Positions 1 through 9,555 are shown, numbered from the stretch's first letter. The stretch: 41,825 bases of DNA from an uncultured Roseiarcus sp. (GCA_945957375.1 CAMFKX010000010.1:1-41825); one strand, 5' to 3'. The notes: generated by a model not told the origin, from the sequence alone. Numbers and translations are program-made.

Positions 1-1024
1 CGGTCGAGGACAGATATTTCACCCGGCCGACGTCGTGCAGCCAGGCGTGCTCCGGCCCGACCCCGGGATAGTCGAGGCCGGCCGAGATCGAGTGGCCTTC
101 GAGGATCTGGCCGTCGTCGTCCTGCAGCAGATAGGTGCGGTTGCCGTGCAGCACGCCGGGGCGCCCGCCGGCGATCGAGGCGGCGTGGCCGTTGTCCACG
201 CTCAGCCCGTGGCCGGCGGCCTCGACGCCGAAGATCTCCACGCTCGCGTCGTCGAGGAACGGATGAAACAGGCCGATCGCGTTCGAACCGCCGCCGATCG
301 CAGCCACCAGGCTGTCGGGCAGGCGGCCCTCGGCCTCCAGCATCTGCTCGCGCGTCTCGTTGCCGATCACGCACTGGAAGTCGCGCACCATCATCGGATA
401 GGGGTGCGGGCCGGCGGCGGTGCCGATGCAATAGAAGGTGTCGGCGACGTTGGTGACCCAGTCGCGCAAGGCCTCGTTCATCGCGTCCTTGAGCGTCTTC
501 GCGCCGGAGGTGACCGGCCGCACTTCCGCCCCGAGCATCTTCATGCGGAACACGTTCGGCTTCTGCCGCTCGACGTCGACCGCGCCCATGTAGACCACGC
601 AGTCGAGGCCGAAGCGGGCGCAGGCGGTGGCGGTCGCGACGCCGTGCTGGCCGGCGCCCGTCTCGGCGATGATCCGCTTCTTCCCCATCCGGCGGGCGAG
701 CAGGATCTGGCCGAGCACGTTGTTGATCTTGTGCGCGCCGGTGTGGTTGAGCTCGTCGCGCTTGAAATAGACTTTCGCTCCGCCGAGACGCTCGGTCAGG
801 CGCTCGGCGAAATAGAGCGGGCTCGGCCGACCGACATAGTGCTTGAGCAGCCCGTTCAGCTCGCCGTGGAAGGCCGGGTCGGCCTTGGCCTCCGCATAGG
901 CCTTCTCGAGCCTCAGGATCAGCGGCATCAGCGTCTCGGCGACGAACCGGCCGCCGTAGATGCCGAAACGCCCGCGCTCGTCCGGACCGGTGCGGAAGGA
1001 GTTGGGCTTGTCGAGCTTGGCCAT
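1..1024 (-). CDS. trpB: Tryptophan synthase beta subunit, 3' end cut by window
   Basis: Cytoplasmic PLP enzyme that condenses indole with serine to make tryptophan. The reverse strand is open from an ATG at 1024 to the window edge, about 341 of the family's usual ~400 residues, so the C-terminus lies outside the window. The N-terminus reads [21 protein letters not shown], as in typical alphaproteobacterial TrpB. The PLP-lysine motif HTGAHK falls near 730-760 and the GAGQHG motif near 640-655. The start codon directly follows the trpF stop, so the two are translationally coupled. Identification is secure. Incomplete only because the window begins inside it. Confidence 0.96.
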   Translation of the reverse strand, partial: MAKLDKPNSFRTGPDERGRFGIYGGRFVAETLMPLILRLEKAYAEAKADPAFHGELNGLLKHYVGRPSPLYFAERLTERLGGAKVYFKRDELNHTGAHKINNVLGQILLARRMGKKRIIAETGAGQHGVATATACARFGLDCVVYMGAVDVERQKPNVFRMKMLGAEVRPVTSGAKTLKDAMNEALRDWVTNVADTFYCIGTAAGPHPYPMMVRDFQCVIGNETREQMLEAEGRLPDSLVAAIGGGSNAIGLFHPFLDDASVEIFGVEAAGHGLSVDNGHAASIAGGRPGVLHGNRTYLLQDDDGQILEGHSISAGLDYPGVGPEHAWLHDVGRVKYLSST

Positions 1025-1693
1025 TCAAACGGCTCCTTCAGACACGCGGGCGAAGGCCGCGCGAGCGGCGGCGACGAAGGCCGCGATTTTCGTTTCGTCC
1101 TTGCGGCCCGGCGCGCTTTCCACGCCCGATGACACGTCGACGCCGCGAGCGCCGGTCGCGCGGATCGCCTCGGCGACGGTGTCCGGACCAAGCCCGCCCG
1201 ACAGCAGCCACGGACGGTTCGGGGCGAAGCCGCGCACGAGCCGCCAGTCGAACGGCAGACCGTTGCCGCCGGGCAGGACGGCGCCCTTGGGCGGCTTGGC
1301 GTCGATCAGCAGAAAATCGGCGGCGCCGTCGTAGCCGGCCGCGCGGGCGAGGTCCGCCGGCTCGGCGACGCCGATCGCCTTCATCGTCGCGCGGCCGAAC
1401 CGGTCGCCGATCGCCGCGGCGCGGGCCGGCGTCTCTTGCCCGTGCAGTTGCAGGATATCCGGGTCGAGCGCCTCGACCACCTGCGTCAGCAGGGCGTCGT
1501 CGGCGTCCACCGTCAGCGCGACCACCTGCGCCCGGCCGCGGGCGCGGGCGCCGAGCGCGCGCGCCGCCTCGAAGCCGAGGTTGCGCGGGCTCTTCGGGAA
1601 GAACACGAATCCGACCATATCCGCGCCCGCCGCGAGCGCGGCGTCGAGGGTCGCAGGCGTAGCGAGGCCGCAGATCTTCACGAGCGGGGACAT
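1025..1693 (-). CDS. trpF: Phosphoribosylanthranilate isomerase
   Basis: Catalyses the Amadori rearrangement of N-(5'-phosphoribosyl)anthranilate in tryptophan synthesis. It is a 222-residue TIM barrel of normal family length. The N-terminal VKICGL motif carries the catalytic Cys, GFVFFPKSPRNL follows near residues 27-38, and the phosphate-binding region SGGLGPDTVAEAI lies near the C-terminus with the downstream GVDVSSGVE signature. It sits immediately upstream of trpB with no gap, the usual alphaproteobacterial trpFB arrangement. No link to the photosynthesis genes is evident. Confidence 0.96.
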   Translation of the reverse strand: MSPLVKICGLATPATLDAALAAGADMVGFVFFPKSPRNLGFEAARALGARARGRAQVVALTVDADDALLTQVVEALDPDILQLHGQETPARAAAIGDRFGRATMKAIGVAEPADLARAAGYDGAADFLLIDAKPPKGAVLPGGNGLPFDWRLVRGFAPNRPWLLSGGLGPDTVAEAIRATGARGVDVSSGVESAPGRKDETKIAAFVAAARAAFARVSEGAV

Positions 1694-1840
1694 CGGCGCC
1701 TGTTTGGTTCAAAGCGCCCGCGCTGTCAAAGGGTCACCGGGAGGGGCTCGGGAGGGGCGGCGCCCGCCGCCCCGGGCGCGCGAGACGCGCGCCCGCCGCC
1801 GAACGGCGGCCCATCGCGAACCCCGCAGGCGGAACCAGCC

Positions 1841-1870
1841 TTGACAATCCTTAAAGGGCTCGGCTCTACC
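1841..1870 (+). promoter_or_regulatory. Candidate sigma-70 promoter of cytochrome c2 gene
   Basis: A perfect -35 hexamer TTGACA at 1841-1846 is followed, about 18 bp later, by a weak -10-like TCTACC at 1865-1870. This is ~35 bp before the cytochrome c2 ATG at 1902. The start codon is preceded by a GGGAGA ribosome-binding site. Only the -35 box is strong, so the -10 assignment is tentative. Confidence 0.4.
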
Positions 1871-1901
1871 CTGCCGCCGCGGACGGAGCCGGGAGACGCG
1901 C

Positions 1902-2297
1902 ATGAAGCCTGTTCACTGGATCGCGTGGAGCGCGCTGGCGCTGGCCGCCGCGCCTTCGGCGGCTCACGCCGACGGCGATCCGGCCGCGGGCGAACTCAAG
2001 TACAAGGTCTGCCGGGTCTGCCACCAGATCGGCGAAGGCGCGAAGAACTTCGTCGGGCCGATGCTCAACGGCGTCGTCGGGCGCAAGGCCGGTAGCGTGC
2101 CCGGCTACAATTATTCCGACGCCAACAAGCACTCCGGCCTCACCTGGGACGAGGCGACGCTGGCGAATTACCTGCGCGCGCCGCGCGCGGTCGTGCCGGG
2201 CACCAAGATGGCGTTCCCCGGCCTCGAGAAAGACGCCGACGTCGCCAACGTGATCGCCTATCTCAAGCAGTTCGGCCCCGACGGGAAGAAGCTTTAG
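1902..2297 (+). CDS. cycA: Cytochrome c2 (periplasmic electron carrier)
   Basis: Soluble class I c-type cytochrome. In purple bacteria this carrier shuttles electrons from the cytochrome bc1 complex to the photo-oxidised reaction centre or to oxidase. The 131-residue precursor has a Sec signal peptide (residues ~1-23, cleavage after AHA). The single haem motif CRVCH is at residues 37-41 and the likely axial Met is M103 in GTKMAFPGL. The mature length (~108 aa) and the C-terminal pattern VANVIAYLKQF match the cytochrome c2/c550 family. It stands alone, convergent with the ModE-like gene 9 bp away. Proximity to the photosynthesis cluster fits a role as donor, but this is inferred. Confidence 0.88.
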   Translation: MKPVHWIAWSALALAAAPSAAHADGDPAAGELKYKVCRVCHQIGEGAKNFVGPMLNGVVGRKAGSVPGYNYSDANKHSGLTWDEATLANYLRAPRAVVPGTKMAFPGLEKDADVANVIAYLKQFGPDGKKL

Positions 2298-2306
2298 CCA
2301 GAGCGC

Positions 2307-2669
2307 CTACGCCCCCACCGCCTCGGGCGCCGGCGCGAGCGCGGCCTCGATCGCGTCGATCTCGGCTTCAGCCGCCGCGCGCATCCGGGCTTCGGCCTCG
2401 CGGTAGAGCGTGACGACGCGCCGGCCCGCTTCCGTCAGCGCGGCGCCGCCGCCCTTGGCGCCGCCGTGATGGGCCGACACCAGCGGCGTGGCGAACATCT
2501 GGTTCAATTCGTCGACCAGAAGCCAGGCGCGACGATAGGACATCGCGTGCAGGCGGCCGGCGGCCGAGATCGAGCCGGTCTTTTCGATCGCCTCGAGCAG
2601 CGACACCTTGCCGGCGCCGAGCCGGCGGCCGGCGGCGAAATCGAGCCGGATCGTCAGTCGTGTCGCCAT
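2307..2669 (-). CDS. ModE-type winged-helix regulator, DNA-binding domain only
   Basis: A 120-residue protein matching the N-terminal winged helix-turn-helix of the molybdate regulator ModE. It has KVSLLEAIEKTGSISAAGR (~22-40), then MSYRRAWLLVDELN (recognition helix, ~44-57) and a GGGAALTEAGRRVV wing. The molybdate-binding (MOP/TOBE) domains of full ModE (~260 aa) are absent. Single-domain versions are common in alphaproteobacteria, so this is not necessarily a truncation. Its target cannot be told from the window because no mod genes are adjacent. It ends 10 bp from the convergent cytochrome c2 gene. Confidence 0.85.
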   Translation of the reverse strand: MATRLTIRLDFAAGRRLGAGKVSLLEAIEKTGSISAAGRLHAMSYRRAWLLVDELNQMFATPLVSAHHGGAKGGGAALTEAGRRVVTLYREAEARMRAAAEAEIDAIEAALAPAPEAVGA

Positions 2670-2745
2670 GGGTCCTCCCGCGGTTCGCCGTCGCGGAGCG
2701 CGGCGTCCGACCTTGGCGGTTTCGCGGAGATCCGTCCAGCCGCGC

Positions 2746-4128
2746 TCAAGCCGCGAGCGCGGCGAGGATGCGCGCCCACGAGCGTGCGCCCTTGTGGAAC
2801 GAGGTCCGCTGGTATTTCTCGTTGGGCGAATGCATGGCGTCGTCTTCGAGCGCGAAGCCGACCAGCAGGCAGTCCATGTTGAGGTCGCGCTTGAATGCGC
2901 CGACGATCGGGATCGAGCCGCCGCAGCCGATCAGCGCCGCCGGCTTGCCCCACTCGGCTTCGAGCGCGCGGCGGGCCCGGCGCAGCGCCTCGTTCTTGAT
3001 CGGCAGGGTGATCGCCGGGCTGCCGGCGTGGCCGCGGAACTCCGCCTTGACGTCGGCGGGCAGGCGCGCCGTCACGAAGGCGCGGAACGACTGGACGACC
3101 TTGTCCGGGTTCTGCTTGCCGACCAGCCGGAACGAGACCTTGGCGCTGGCCTTGGCCGGCAGCACGGTCTTGACGCCCTCTCCGGAATAACCGCCGGAAA
3201 TTCCGTTCACCTCGCAGGTCGGGCGCGACCAGACGAGTTCGAGCGGCGTGCGGTCGCGCTCGCCGGCGGGCGTGGTCAGGCCGACTTCGCCGAGAAAGGC
3301 GGCGGCGTCGAAATCGAGCTCTTCCCATTGCGTGCGAATTTCATCGGGAAGCTCCTCGACGCCGTCGTAGAAGCCCGGCAGCGCGACCGCGCCGTCGGCG
3401 GCGTGCAGGTCGCCGAGGATGCGCGCCAGCACGTGGATCGGGTTCACGGCGGCGCCGCCGTAGACGCCGGAATGCAGATCGCGGTTGGCGCCGGTCAGAA
3501 TCACTTCGTCGGCGACGATCCCGCGCAGCGCGGTCGTGATCGCCGGCGTCGTCGCGTTCCACATGCCGGTATCGCAGACGAGCGCGACGTCGGCGCTGAG
3601 CCGTTTGGCGTTGTCGGCGAGGAAGGCCGGCAGCGACGGCGAGCCGATCTCCTCCTCGCCCTCGAACAGCACGGTGATCGCGCACGGCGGACCGCCGAAT
3701 TTCTGAAAGGCGCGGCAGGCCTCGAGGAAGGTCAGGAGCTGGCCCTTGTCGTCCGAGGCGCCGCGGGCGACGATCCGATCGCCGTCCGGCCCCGTCTCCA
3801 GCGTCGGCTCGAACGGCGGCGAACGCCACAGGTCGAGCGGATCGGGCGGCTGGACGTCGTAATGCCCGTAGAACAGCACATGTGGCGAGTCGCGCCGCGC
3901 AGCCTTGATCGTGCCGACGACCATCGGCTTCCCGTCGGTCGGGTGGATGGCGGCGTCGAAGCCGATCGCCACGAGCTGGGCGACGAGCCATTCGGCCGCG
4001 CGCTGGCAATCGGCGACATGGGCAGGAGAGGCGGAAACCGAGGGGATCCGCAGGAAGTCGAACAGCCTGTCGAGGGCCTGACCGGCGTCGGCGTCGATCG
4101 CGGCCAGCGTGTCGTCGATGATGCTCAT
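2746..4128 (-). CDS. M20-family metallopeptidase (dipeptidase-like)
   Basis: Cytoplasmic zinc di- or tripeptidase of the M20 family, ~460 residues. Metal-binding signatures are clear: GHYDVQPPDP with His89 and Asp91, the ARGASDDKGQ motif near 121-130, and the catalytic glutamates in EGEEEIGS (~156-163). The dimerisation/substrate segment RDLHSGVYGG and a C-terminal GGSIPIV are present. I chose the ATG at 4128 (MSIIDDTL), where family similarity begins. The reading frame stays open upstream to 4278 but that part is low-complexity Arg/Pro-rich. Substrate is unknown. No operon partner is seen. Confidence 0.9.
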   Translation of the reverse strand: MSIIDDTLAAIDADAGQALDRLFDFLRIPSVSASPAHVADCQRAAEWLVAQLVAIGFDAAIHPTDGKPMVVGTIKAARRDSPHVLFYGHYDVQPPDPLDLWRSPPFEPTLETGPDGDRIVARGASDDKGQLLTFLEACRAFQKFGGPPCAITVLFEGEEEIGSPSLPAFLADNAKRLSADVALVCDTGMWNATTPAITTALRGIVADEVILTGANRDLHSGVYGGAAVNPIHVLARILGDLHAADGAVALPGFYDGVEELPDEIRTQWEELDFDAAAFLGEVGLTTPAGERDRTPLELVWSRPTCEVNGISGGYSGEGVKTVLPAKASAKVSFRLVGKQNPDKVVQSFRAFVTARLPADVKAEFRGHAGSPAITLPIKNEALRRARRALEAEWGKPAALIGCGGSIPIVGAFKRDLNMDCLLVGFALEDDAMHSPNEKYQRTSFHKGARSWARILAALAA

Positions 4129-4317
4129 GGCCTTCCGCCCCTTCGCTACGCGCCCCGGTTTGCGCCGGCGCGGGATTCTAGCAGGCCCGATGCCGGCGAT
4201 CCATCCGATCGGCGCGCCGGCCCACCCGGCGAATCCGGGCCAAATCCGGGCCTGCGCGCTTGATCGGCCCGCCCGCATTCACTAGAAGCCGACCACTTTG
4301 ACCGCCGCAAAAGGTAA

Positions 4318-5346
<1,029 letters not shown>

Positions 5347-5449
5347 TCGCGGCGCGGCGGGCGCGGCGCGACGCGTTTTACGCTTGCCAGCCCGCCGCGC
5401 CTTTGCTACATGCGCGGCCTCGCCGGCCCGATGGGCCGGCGATTTCGAT

Positions 5450-5525
<76 letters not shown>

Positions 5526-5574
5526 TCGAAATCCTCTCCGGGTGCGGAAGACAGCGGCGCAGAGCGCGCCTTCG

Positions 5575-5742
5575 TCAATGCACCCAGAACGCCGCTGCGG
5601 CCAGCGGACCGAGCATCATCACGGCGATCGCGACGAGCGCGGCGAGATCGTTGGACGCGATCATCGGGCCGGTCGGCCTGGCGACCGTCCGATAGACCTG
5701 CGGCTCGTTTACAGCGTTGGATTGACGGACAAAATTGCTCAT
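5575..5742 (-). CDS. Small single-span membrane protein, unknown function
   Basis: A 55-codon ORF beginning MSNFVRQSNAVNEPQVYR. It has a good Shine-Dalgarno (AGGAG about 8 nt before the ATG). A polar N-terminus (~30 residues) is followed by one hydrophobic span (LAALVAIAVMMLGPLAAAAFW) and a C-terminal VH. Size and topology (short soluble N-tail, one helix, few residues outside) recall light-harvesting-type peptides, but there is no in-membrane His with the usual spacing. I do not assign it to that family. It is antisense-oriented to the flanking tRNA-Lys and iclR genes, so it stands alone. Function unrecognised. Confidence 0.6.
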   Translation of the reverse strand: MSNFVRQSNAVNEPQVYRTVARPTGPMIASNDLAALVAIAVMMLGPLAAAAFWVH

Positions 5743-6094
5743 GGCGGGGCTCCTGCAGAGTTTCTGCGATGCCAGCTAGACGCGAGAGTTCCGCGGTTTG
5801 TTCCCGCCGCCGCGCCCGCCCCGCCGCTCGAGGCTCCTGACCGGCCCGCGGCGCGGCCCGGTTGCGCGAGGCCGGGAGCTTCGCGAGGGCTCGCTCGCCT
5901 GCCCTGACGCCGAGAGCGATCGGGCCTCCCGGCTCCAAACGCGACTGGAACCGTTTCCGCGAGGCTGACACGCCGCGGACCACGGATCCCGTCGACCCGC
6001 CCTGCGTCCGCGCCGACAGGCCCCTGCCTCCCCCGCGGTCGCGCATTGACGTTCAACGTGGATCAGCTAGCCTTTCGTCGTTGGCCTTTCGTCG
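5743..6094. other. 352-bp intergenic region upstream of the IclR gene
   Basis: It separates the small membrane-protein gene (minus) from the IclR gene (plus). The open frames across it are Arg/Pro/Ala-rich and show no recognisable domain, so I treat it as non-coding. The only structure noted is the short direct repeat at its right end. Confidence 0.5.
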
Positions 6095-6098
6095 ATGG
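6071..6098 (+). repeat. Direct 14-bp repeat at the iclR start
   Basis: Two adjacent 14-bp copies, CCTTTCGTCGTTGG (6071-6084) and CCTTTCGTCGATGG (6085-6098), differ at one base. That change creates the ATG at 6095 used as the start of the IclR gene. It may be an operator for autoregulation or a chance duplication. Confidence 0.4.
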
Positions 6099-6967
6099 CC
6101 GACGTTCCGGGGTGGCGTGATGCGAGCGGAGCGGTGACCACGCAGGAGAATGTCCGTCCCGCTCCGATCGGGCGAAAGCCGCCAGGCGGCGAGCGCGGCG
6201 AAGCCAGGATCGAGGCGGTCCAGTCGATCGTTCGCGCGCTTCGCGTCCTCAACCGCCTGTCCGAGGCGGAAGACGGTCTGCCCCTGACGAAGCTCGCGCA
6301 AGCCGTCGCGCTCGCGCCGTCGACGGCTCACAGGCTCCTCACCACGCTCGAACAGGAACGCTACGTGCGCTTCGACGCGGAACGCCGGCTGTGGTCGATC
6401 GGCGTGCAGGGTTTCCTGGTCGGCTGCGCTTTTCTCAAGACGCGCGACCTGATCGGCGTCGCGCGGCCCGTCATGCGGACGCTGGTCGATCAGTGCCGGA
6501 CGACCGTGAACCTCGCGGTCCAGGACGGGAGCAACGCGATCTACGTCCACCGGATCGAGCGTCCCGCGGTCGCGCGCGCCGGCTCTTCGCAGGGGGGGCA
6601 GGTTCCGCTGTTTTGCTCCGCCGTCGGCAAGGCCCTGCTCGCCGGCAAGAGCGACGGCGAAATCGATCCCTTTCTGCCCGAAGACATGCGCCGCCTCACG
6701 GCCAACACGCTGATCAGCCGCTCCGCCTTGCGCGCGAACATCGCCCTCACGCGCGAGCGCGGATTCGCGGTCGACGACGAGGAGCGGGTCGTCGGCCTCC
6801 GTTGCGTTGCGGCGCCGGTGTTCAACGAGGCCCGCGAGCCGATCGCCGCGATTTCGATCTCCGGGCCATCGACGCGGATCTCGCCGGAGGCGATTCCCCA
6901 ACTGGGAGCCATGCTTCGACAGGCCGCAGACGGGATCACCAGCAGGCTCGGCGGCGCGCGTCCCTGA
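6095..6967 (+). CDS. IclR-family transcriptional regulator
   Basis: DNA-binding regulator with an N-terminal winged HTH (residues ~45-105; RIEAVQSIVRALRVLNRL, then LTKLAQAVALAPSTAHRLLTTLEQ) and a C-terminal IclR effector domain (~120-285; VPLFCSAVGKALLA, GFAVDDEERVVGLRCVAAPVF, AAISISGPSTRI). Length 290 from the ATG at 6095. That ATG lacks a clear ribosome-binding site. The in-frame GTG at 6134 follows GGAG and would give a 277-residue protein, closer to the family norm. It lies upstream of, and on the same strand as, the sorbosone-dehydrogenase-like operon, so control of that operon is plausible but only inferred. Confidence 0.92.
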   Translation: MADVPGWRDASGAVTTQENVRPAPIGRKPPGGERGEARIEAVQSIVRALRVLNRLSEAEDGLPLTKLAQAVALAPSTAHRLLTTLEQERYVRFDAERRLWSIGVQGFLVGCAFLKTRDLIGVARPVMRTLVDQCRTTVNLAVQDGSNAIYVHRIERPAVARAGSSQGGQVPLFCSAVGKALLAGKSDGEIDPFLPEDMRRLTANTLISRSALRANIALTRERGFAVDDEERVVGLRCVAAPVFNEAREPIAAISISGPSTRISPEAIPQLGAMLRQAADGITSRLGGARP

Positions 6968-7109
6968 GAACCGCCCGCGACGACTGAACCTGCGGCAAGA
7001 GGTCGATTGGTCGCAGGCGTATTCCACGATGCGGAAAATGCCGTTCCGCGTCTTGGAGCCAAAGGCCGTTTTGCTATCTTCCGAGAGAAGTCTGACGTTA
7101 AGTGAGGCT

Positions 7110-7191
7110 GGTGGCGAAGGGAGCCGAAGAGCTCCCGGCTTGAAAGCCGACGCCGCCCAACGGGTAATTGGGCGCCGCCCGCCAGCGGCGC
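7110..7191 (+). promoter_or_regulatory. Structured 5' leader with competing stems
   Basis: A three-way junction can form. The outer stem pairs 7110-7116 with 7151-7157 (7 bp, one G-U) and encloses two hairpins: GGGAGC-CGAAGA-GCTCCC (7119-7136) and GGCT-TGAA-AGCC (7137-7148). The 3' strand of the outer stem overlaps a second hairpin (7154-7160 with 7168-7174). That hairpin in turn overlaps a third (7172-7178 with 7185-7191) ending ~40 nt before the quinoprotein start. Such mutually exclusive pairings suggest a regulated leader. I do not recognise a known riboswitch class, and the high GC makes chance pairing easier. Confidence 0.4.
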
Positions 7192-7236
7192 GCTCATGAC
7201 GGCCAACGAATCAAGACGTTCTGGGAGGAAATGCCA

Positions 7237-8490
7237 ATGAAACGGTCTGCTGTCTCCGCCATCGCGCTCCTCGCGCTGGCGTTCGGCGCCGGCGCCGCGC
7301 GCGCCGACGACGCGCTGAAGACTCTCGAAGGCTTCCGCATGACGCCCGCGGTCGATTGGCCGACGGTGCCGCAGACGGGCCCGAAGGCCGACGCCATTCG
7401 CGAGGCCCTGAAGAAAATCAAGATGCCGCCGGGCTTCCACATCGATCTCTACGCGCTCGTGCCCGACGCCCGCCACATGGCCGTCGGACCTCAGGGAATC
7501 GTGACCTTCGTCGGCACGCGCAAGAACAAGATCTGGGCGGTGACCGATCGCGCGCGCAACGGCGTCGCCGAGGAAGTCAAGGAGTTCGCGCCGACGCTGC
7601 CAAAGAAACTGCCGAACGGCCCGTGCTTCTCCAAGGACGGCTTCCTCTACGTGGTGGAGCAAAATCGGGTGCTGCAATATCCGGCCGCCGAGTTCTTCTA
7701 TGAAAGCCCCGATGTGGCGGTCAGCGAAGTCGTCCCCGAGGGCGATCTCATCCCGAAGGCGGAGGAGAGCTTCAACCATACCGCGCGCGAGTGCCGGGTC
7801 GGGCCTGACGGCAAGCTCTATATCCAGCTCGGGCAGCCCTTCAACGTGCCGGCGAAAGACAAGCTCGCCCTCTATAACCGGGTCGGCATGGGCGGCGTCA
7901 TCCGCATGGACCAGGACGGGAAGAACCGCGAAGTCTACGCGACCGGCCTGCGCAATCCGGTCGGCATGGACTTCAATCCGAAGGACAAGTCGCTCTGGAC
8001 CAACGACAACCAGGTCGACGGCATGGGCGACGACATCCCGCCTGGCGAAATGAACCGCATCGAGAAGATGGGGCAGAACTTCGGCTTCCCGTGGTACGGC
8101 GGCGGCCACGTCCGGACCAACGAGTACAAGAACGACACGCCGCCGGCGGACGTCGTCTTCCCCGAGGTGGAGCAGACCGCCCACGCGGCCGATCTCGGCC
8201 TCACCTTCTACACCGGCGACATGTTCCCGGCCAAATACAAGAACGCCATCTTCTCCGCCCAGCACGGCTCCTGGAACCGGACGGTTCCCGTCGGCGCGCG
8301 CATCATGGTGACGTTCCTCAAGGACGACGGCCATGTCGCCGGACCTTCGATTCCGTTCGCGGAAGGCTGGAACGAAAATGGCCACTATCTCGGCCGCCCG
8401 GTCGACGTCGCGCAATATTGGGACGGGTCGCTGCTGGTGTCGGACGATCTGGTCGGGGCCGTCTACCGCATCTGGTATGACGGCAAGTAA
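7237..8490 (+). CDS. Sorbosone/glucose dehydrogenase-like periplasmic quinoprotein
   Basis: Likely PQQ-dependent sugar or aldose dehydrogenase of the soluble beta-propeller type. The ~417-residue product starts with a Sec signal peptide (MKRSAVSAIALLALAFGAGAARA). I chose the ATG at 7237 because GGGAGGAA lies 8-10 nt before it. An ATG six bases earlier is too close to that site. Family signatures include HMAVGPQGIVTFVGTR, CRVGPDGKLYIQLG, YATGLRNPVGMDF, NFGFPWYGGG, AQHGSWNR and a C-terminal WDGSLLVSDDLVGAVYRIWY. A small cytochrome c follows, a plausible electron acceptor. Substrate is not identifiable from sequence. Confidence 0.83.
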   Translation: MKRSAVSAIALLALAFGAGAARADDALKTLEGFRMTPAVDWPTVPQTGPKADAIREALKKIKMPPGFHIDLYALVPDARHMAVGPQGIVTFVGTRKNKIWAVTDRARNGVAEEVKEFAPTLPKKLPNGPCFSKDGFLYVVEQNRVLQYPAAEFFYESPDVAVSEVVPEGDLIPKAEESFNHTARECRVGPDGKLYIQLGQPFNVPAKDKLALYNRVGMGGVIRMDQDGKNREVYATGLRNPVGMDFNPKDKSLWTNDNQVDGMGDDIPPGEMNRIEKMGQNFGFPWYGGGHVRTNEYKNDTPPADVVFPEVEQTAHAADLGLTFYTGDMFPAKYKNAIFSAQHGSWNRTVPVGARIMVTFLKDDGHVAGPSIPFAEGWNENGHYLGRPVDVAQYWDGSLLVSDDLVGAVYRIWYDGK

Positions 8491-8494
8491 GCGC

Positions 8495-8863
8495 ATGCCG
8501 GTCAACTGGGATCGGCGCCGCGAGGAGCGGCGCCGAAGCCTTCGCATGGCTCTCGCGATGGCGGCCGCCTTCGCGGCCGTTCCGGCGGCGGCGGCCGACG
8601 TCAAGGCCGGCCGCGCGCTCGCCGAGGCGAAATGCGCGGTGTGTCACGGCCTGGACGGCATCGCCAAGATTGCGGAAGCGCCGAATCTCGCCGGACAGAA
8701 CGACAATTATCTGACCAAGCAGCTCGAGGCGTTCAAGTCCGGCGAACGGCAGAACCAGATGATGTCGATCGTCATCGAGCCGCTGTCCGAGGACGACATC
8801 GCAAACCTCGTCACCTACTTCTCCGGAATTCCGATTTCCGTCGGGACTCTGCCCGGCGGATGA
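8495..8863 (+). CDS. Small periplasmic class I cytochrome c
   Basis: 122-residue c-type cytochrome of the c553/c4-like kind. After an Arg-rich start there is a signal segment (MALAMAAAFAAVPAAAA). The single haem motif CAVCH is at residues 47-51, followed by IAEAPNLAGQND and YLTKQLEAFKSGER, typical of this group. M89 or M90 is the likely axial ligand. The ATG at 8495 starts 4 bp after the stop of the quinoprotein gene; an in-frame ATG at 8477 overlapping that gene is also possible. The pairing suggests it takes electrons from the dehydrogenase. This is inference from context. Confidence 0.85.
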   Translation: MPVNWDRRREERRRSLRMALAMAAAFAAVPAAAADVKAGRALAEAKCAVCHGLDGIAKIAEAPNLAGQNDNYLTKQLEAFKSGERQNQMMSIVIEPLSEDDIANLVTYFSGIPISVGTLPGG

Positions 8864-9017
8864 TGGTCGCCGGGACGACGCCTGAGCGAAGCCGAACAGT
8901 CCGGCGCATGCTTCGTCCGATCGTCCGTGGCTTGCCGCTGGCTGAGTGCTCGCCCTGCGACGTCGGGTCATGCGGACGCCGTGCGTTTCATGGACGCCAT
9001 CCGACGCGGAGTCGCCC

Positions 9018-9518
9018 ATGTCGCTGAGCCTCCGCGCCCTCTCGACGGCCCTCGCCACGACCGCCTTTGTCGCGGCGGCCGCCGCGCGCCCGTTCCAGCT
9101 TCCTCACGCCGCCCCGGCGGCGGTCATCGAGGCCCCCGACGACTGGAGCCTGACGGAGACGCGCGACGGCGTCGAAGGCGCCGTCGCCGGCGGCGCCGTC
9201 AAGCTCTCCGCGCGCTACCTGGCGGCGCCGAACGCCGAACGCGCCCTCGCCGACGAGCGGGCGGCGCTGAAACGGCGGGGGTTGACGCTGGCGGCCGCGC
9301 CGCGCGCGCGCTCCGCCGGCCGCTGGAACGGGCTCGACGGGGTCAAGCTCGATTTTGCCGCCGTGGCCGGCCACGACCCGATCGACCTTACGGTCATTCT
9401 GGTCGGCCTCCCCAAAGCCGGCTTCGTCGCCCTGGCTTACTGGGGCGACGGCGACGCCGAGGAGGCGGCCGGCAACGACTTGCTCCGCATCGCCGACAGC
9501 ATTGCGCCCCGCAAGTGA
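9018..9518 (+). CDS. Exported protein of unknown function
   Basis: 166 residues with a Sec signal peptide (MSLSLRALSTALATTAFVAAAAA). The mature part reads like a small beta-rich periplasmic domain, with segments WSLTETRDGVEGAVAGG, WNGLDGVKLDFAAVAGHD and LTVILVGLPKAGFVALAYWG. I recognise no family. The ATG is placed after a weak GACGCGGAG upstream sequence; the frame is open further upstream without a signal peptide. It lies 154 bp downstream of the cytochrome c gene and could belong to the same transcript. Confidence 0.65.
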   Translation: MSLSLRALSTALATTAFVAAAAARPFQLPHAAPAAVIEAPDDWSLTETRDGVEGAVAGGAVKLSARYLAAPNAERALADERAALKRRGLTLAAAPRARSAGRWNGLDGVKLDFAAVAGHDPIDLTVILVGLPKAGFVALAYWGDGDAEEAAGNDLLRIADSIAPRK

Positions 9519-9555
9519 CGCGAAGCGATGGCGCGCCTTCGTAGAGCGCCGCCGG

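Noticed and set aside
35-1132. 365-residue plus-strand ORF at the left edge
   Set aside because: It is the antisense of trpB, whose minus-strand frame shows clear tryptophan synthase motifs.
5347-5400. GC-rich inverted repeats followed by TTTT after ilvC, considered as a terminator
   Set aside because: The stem is imperfect and the T-run is short, so I cannot support a terminator call.
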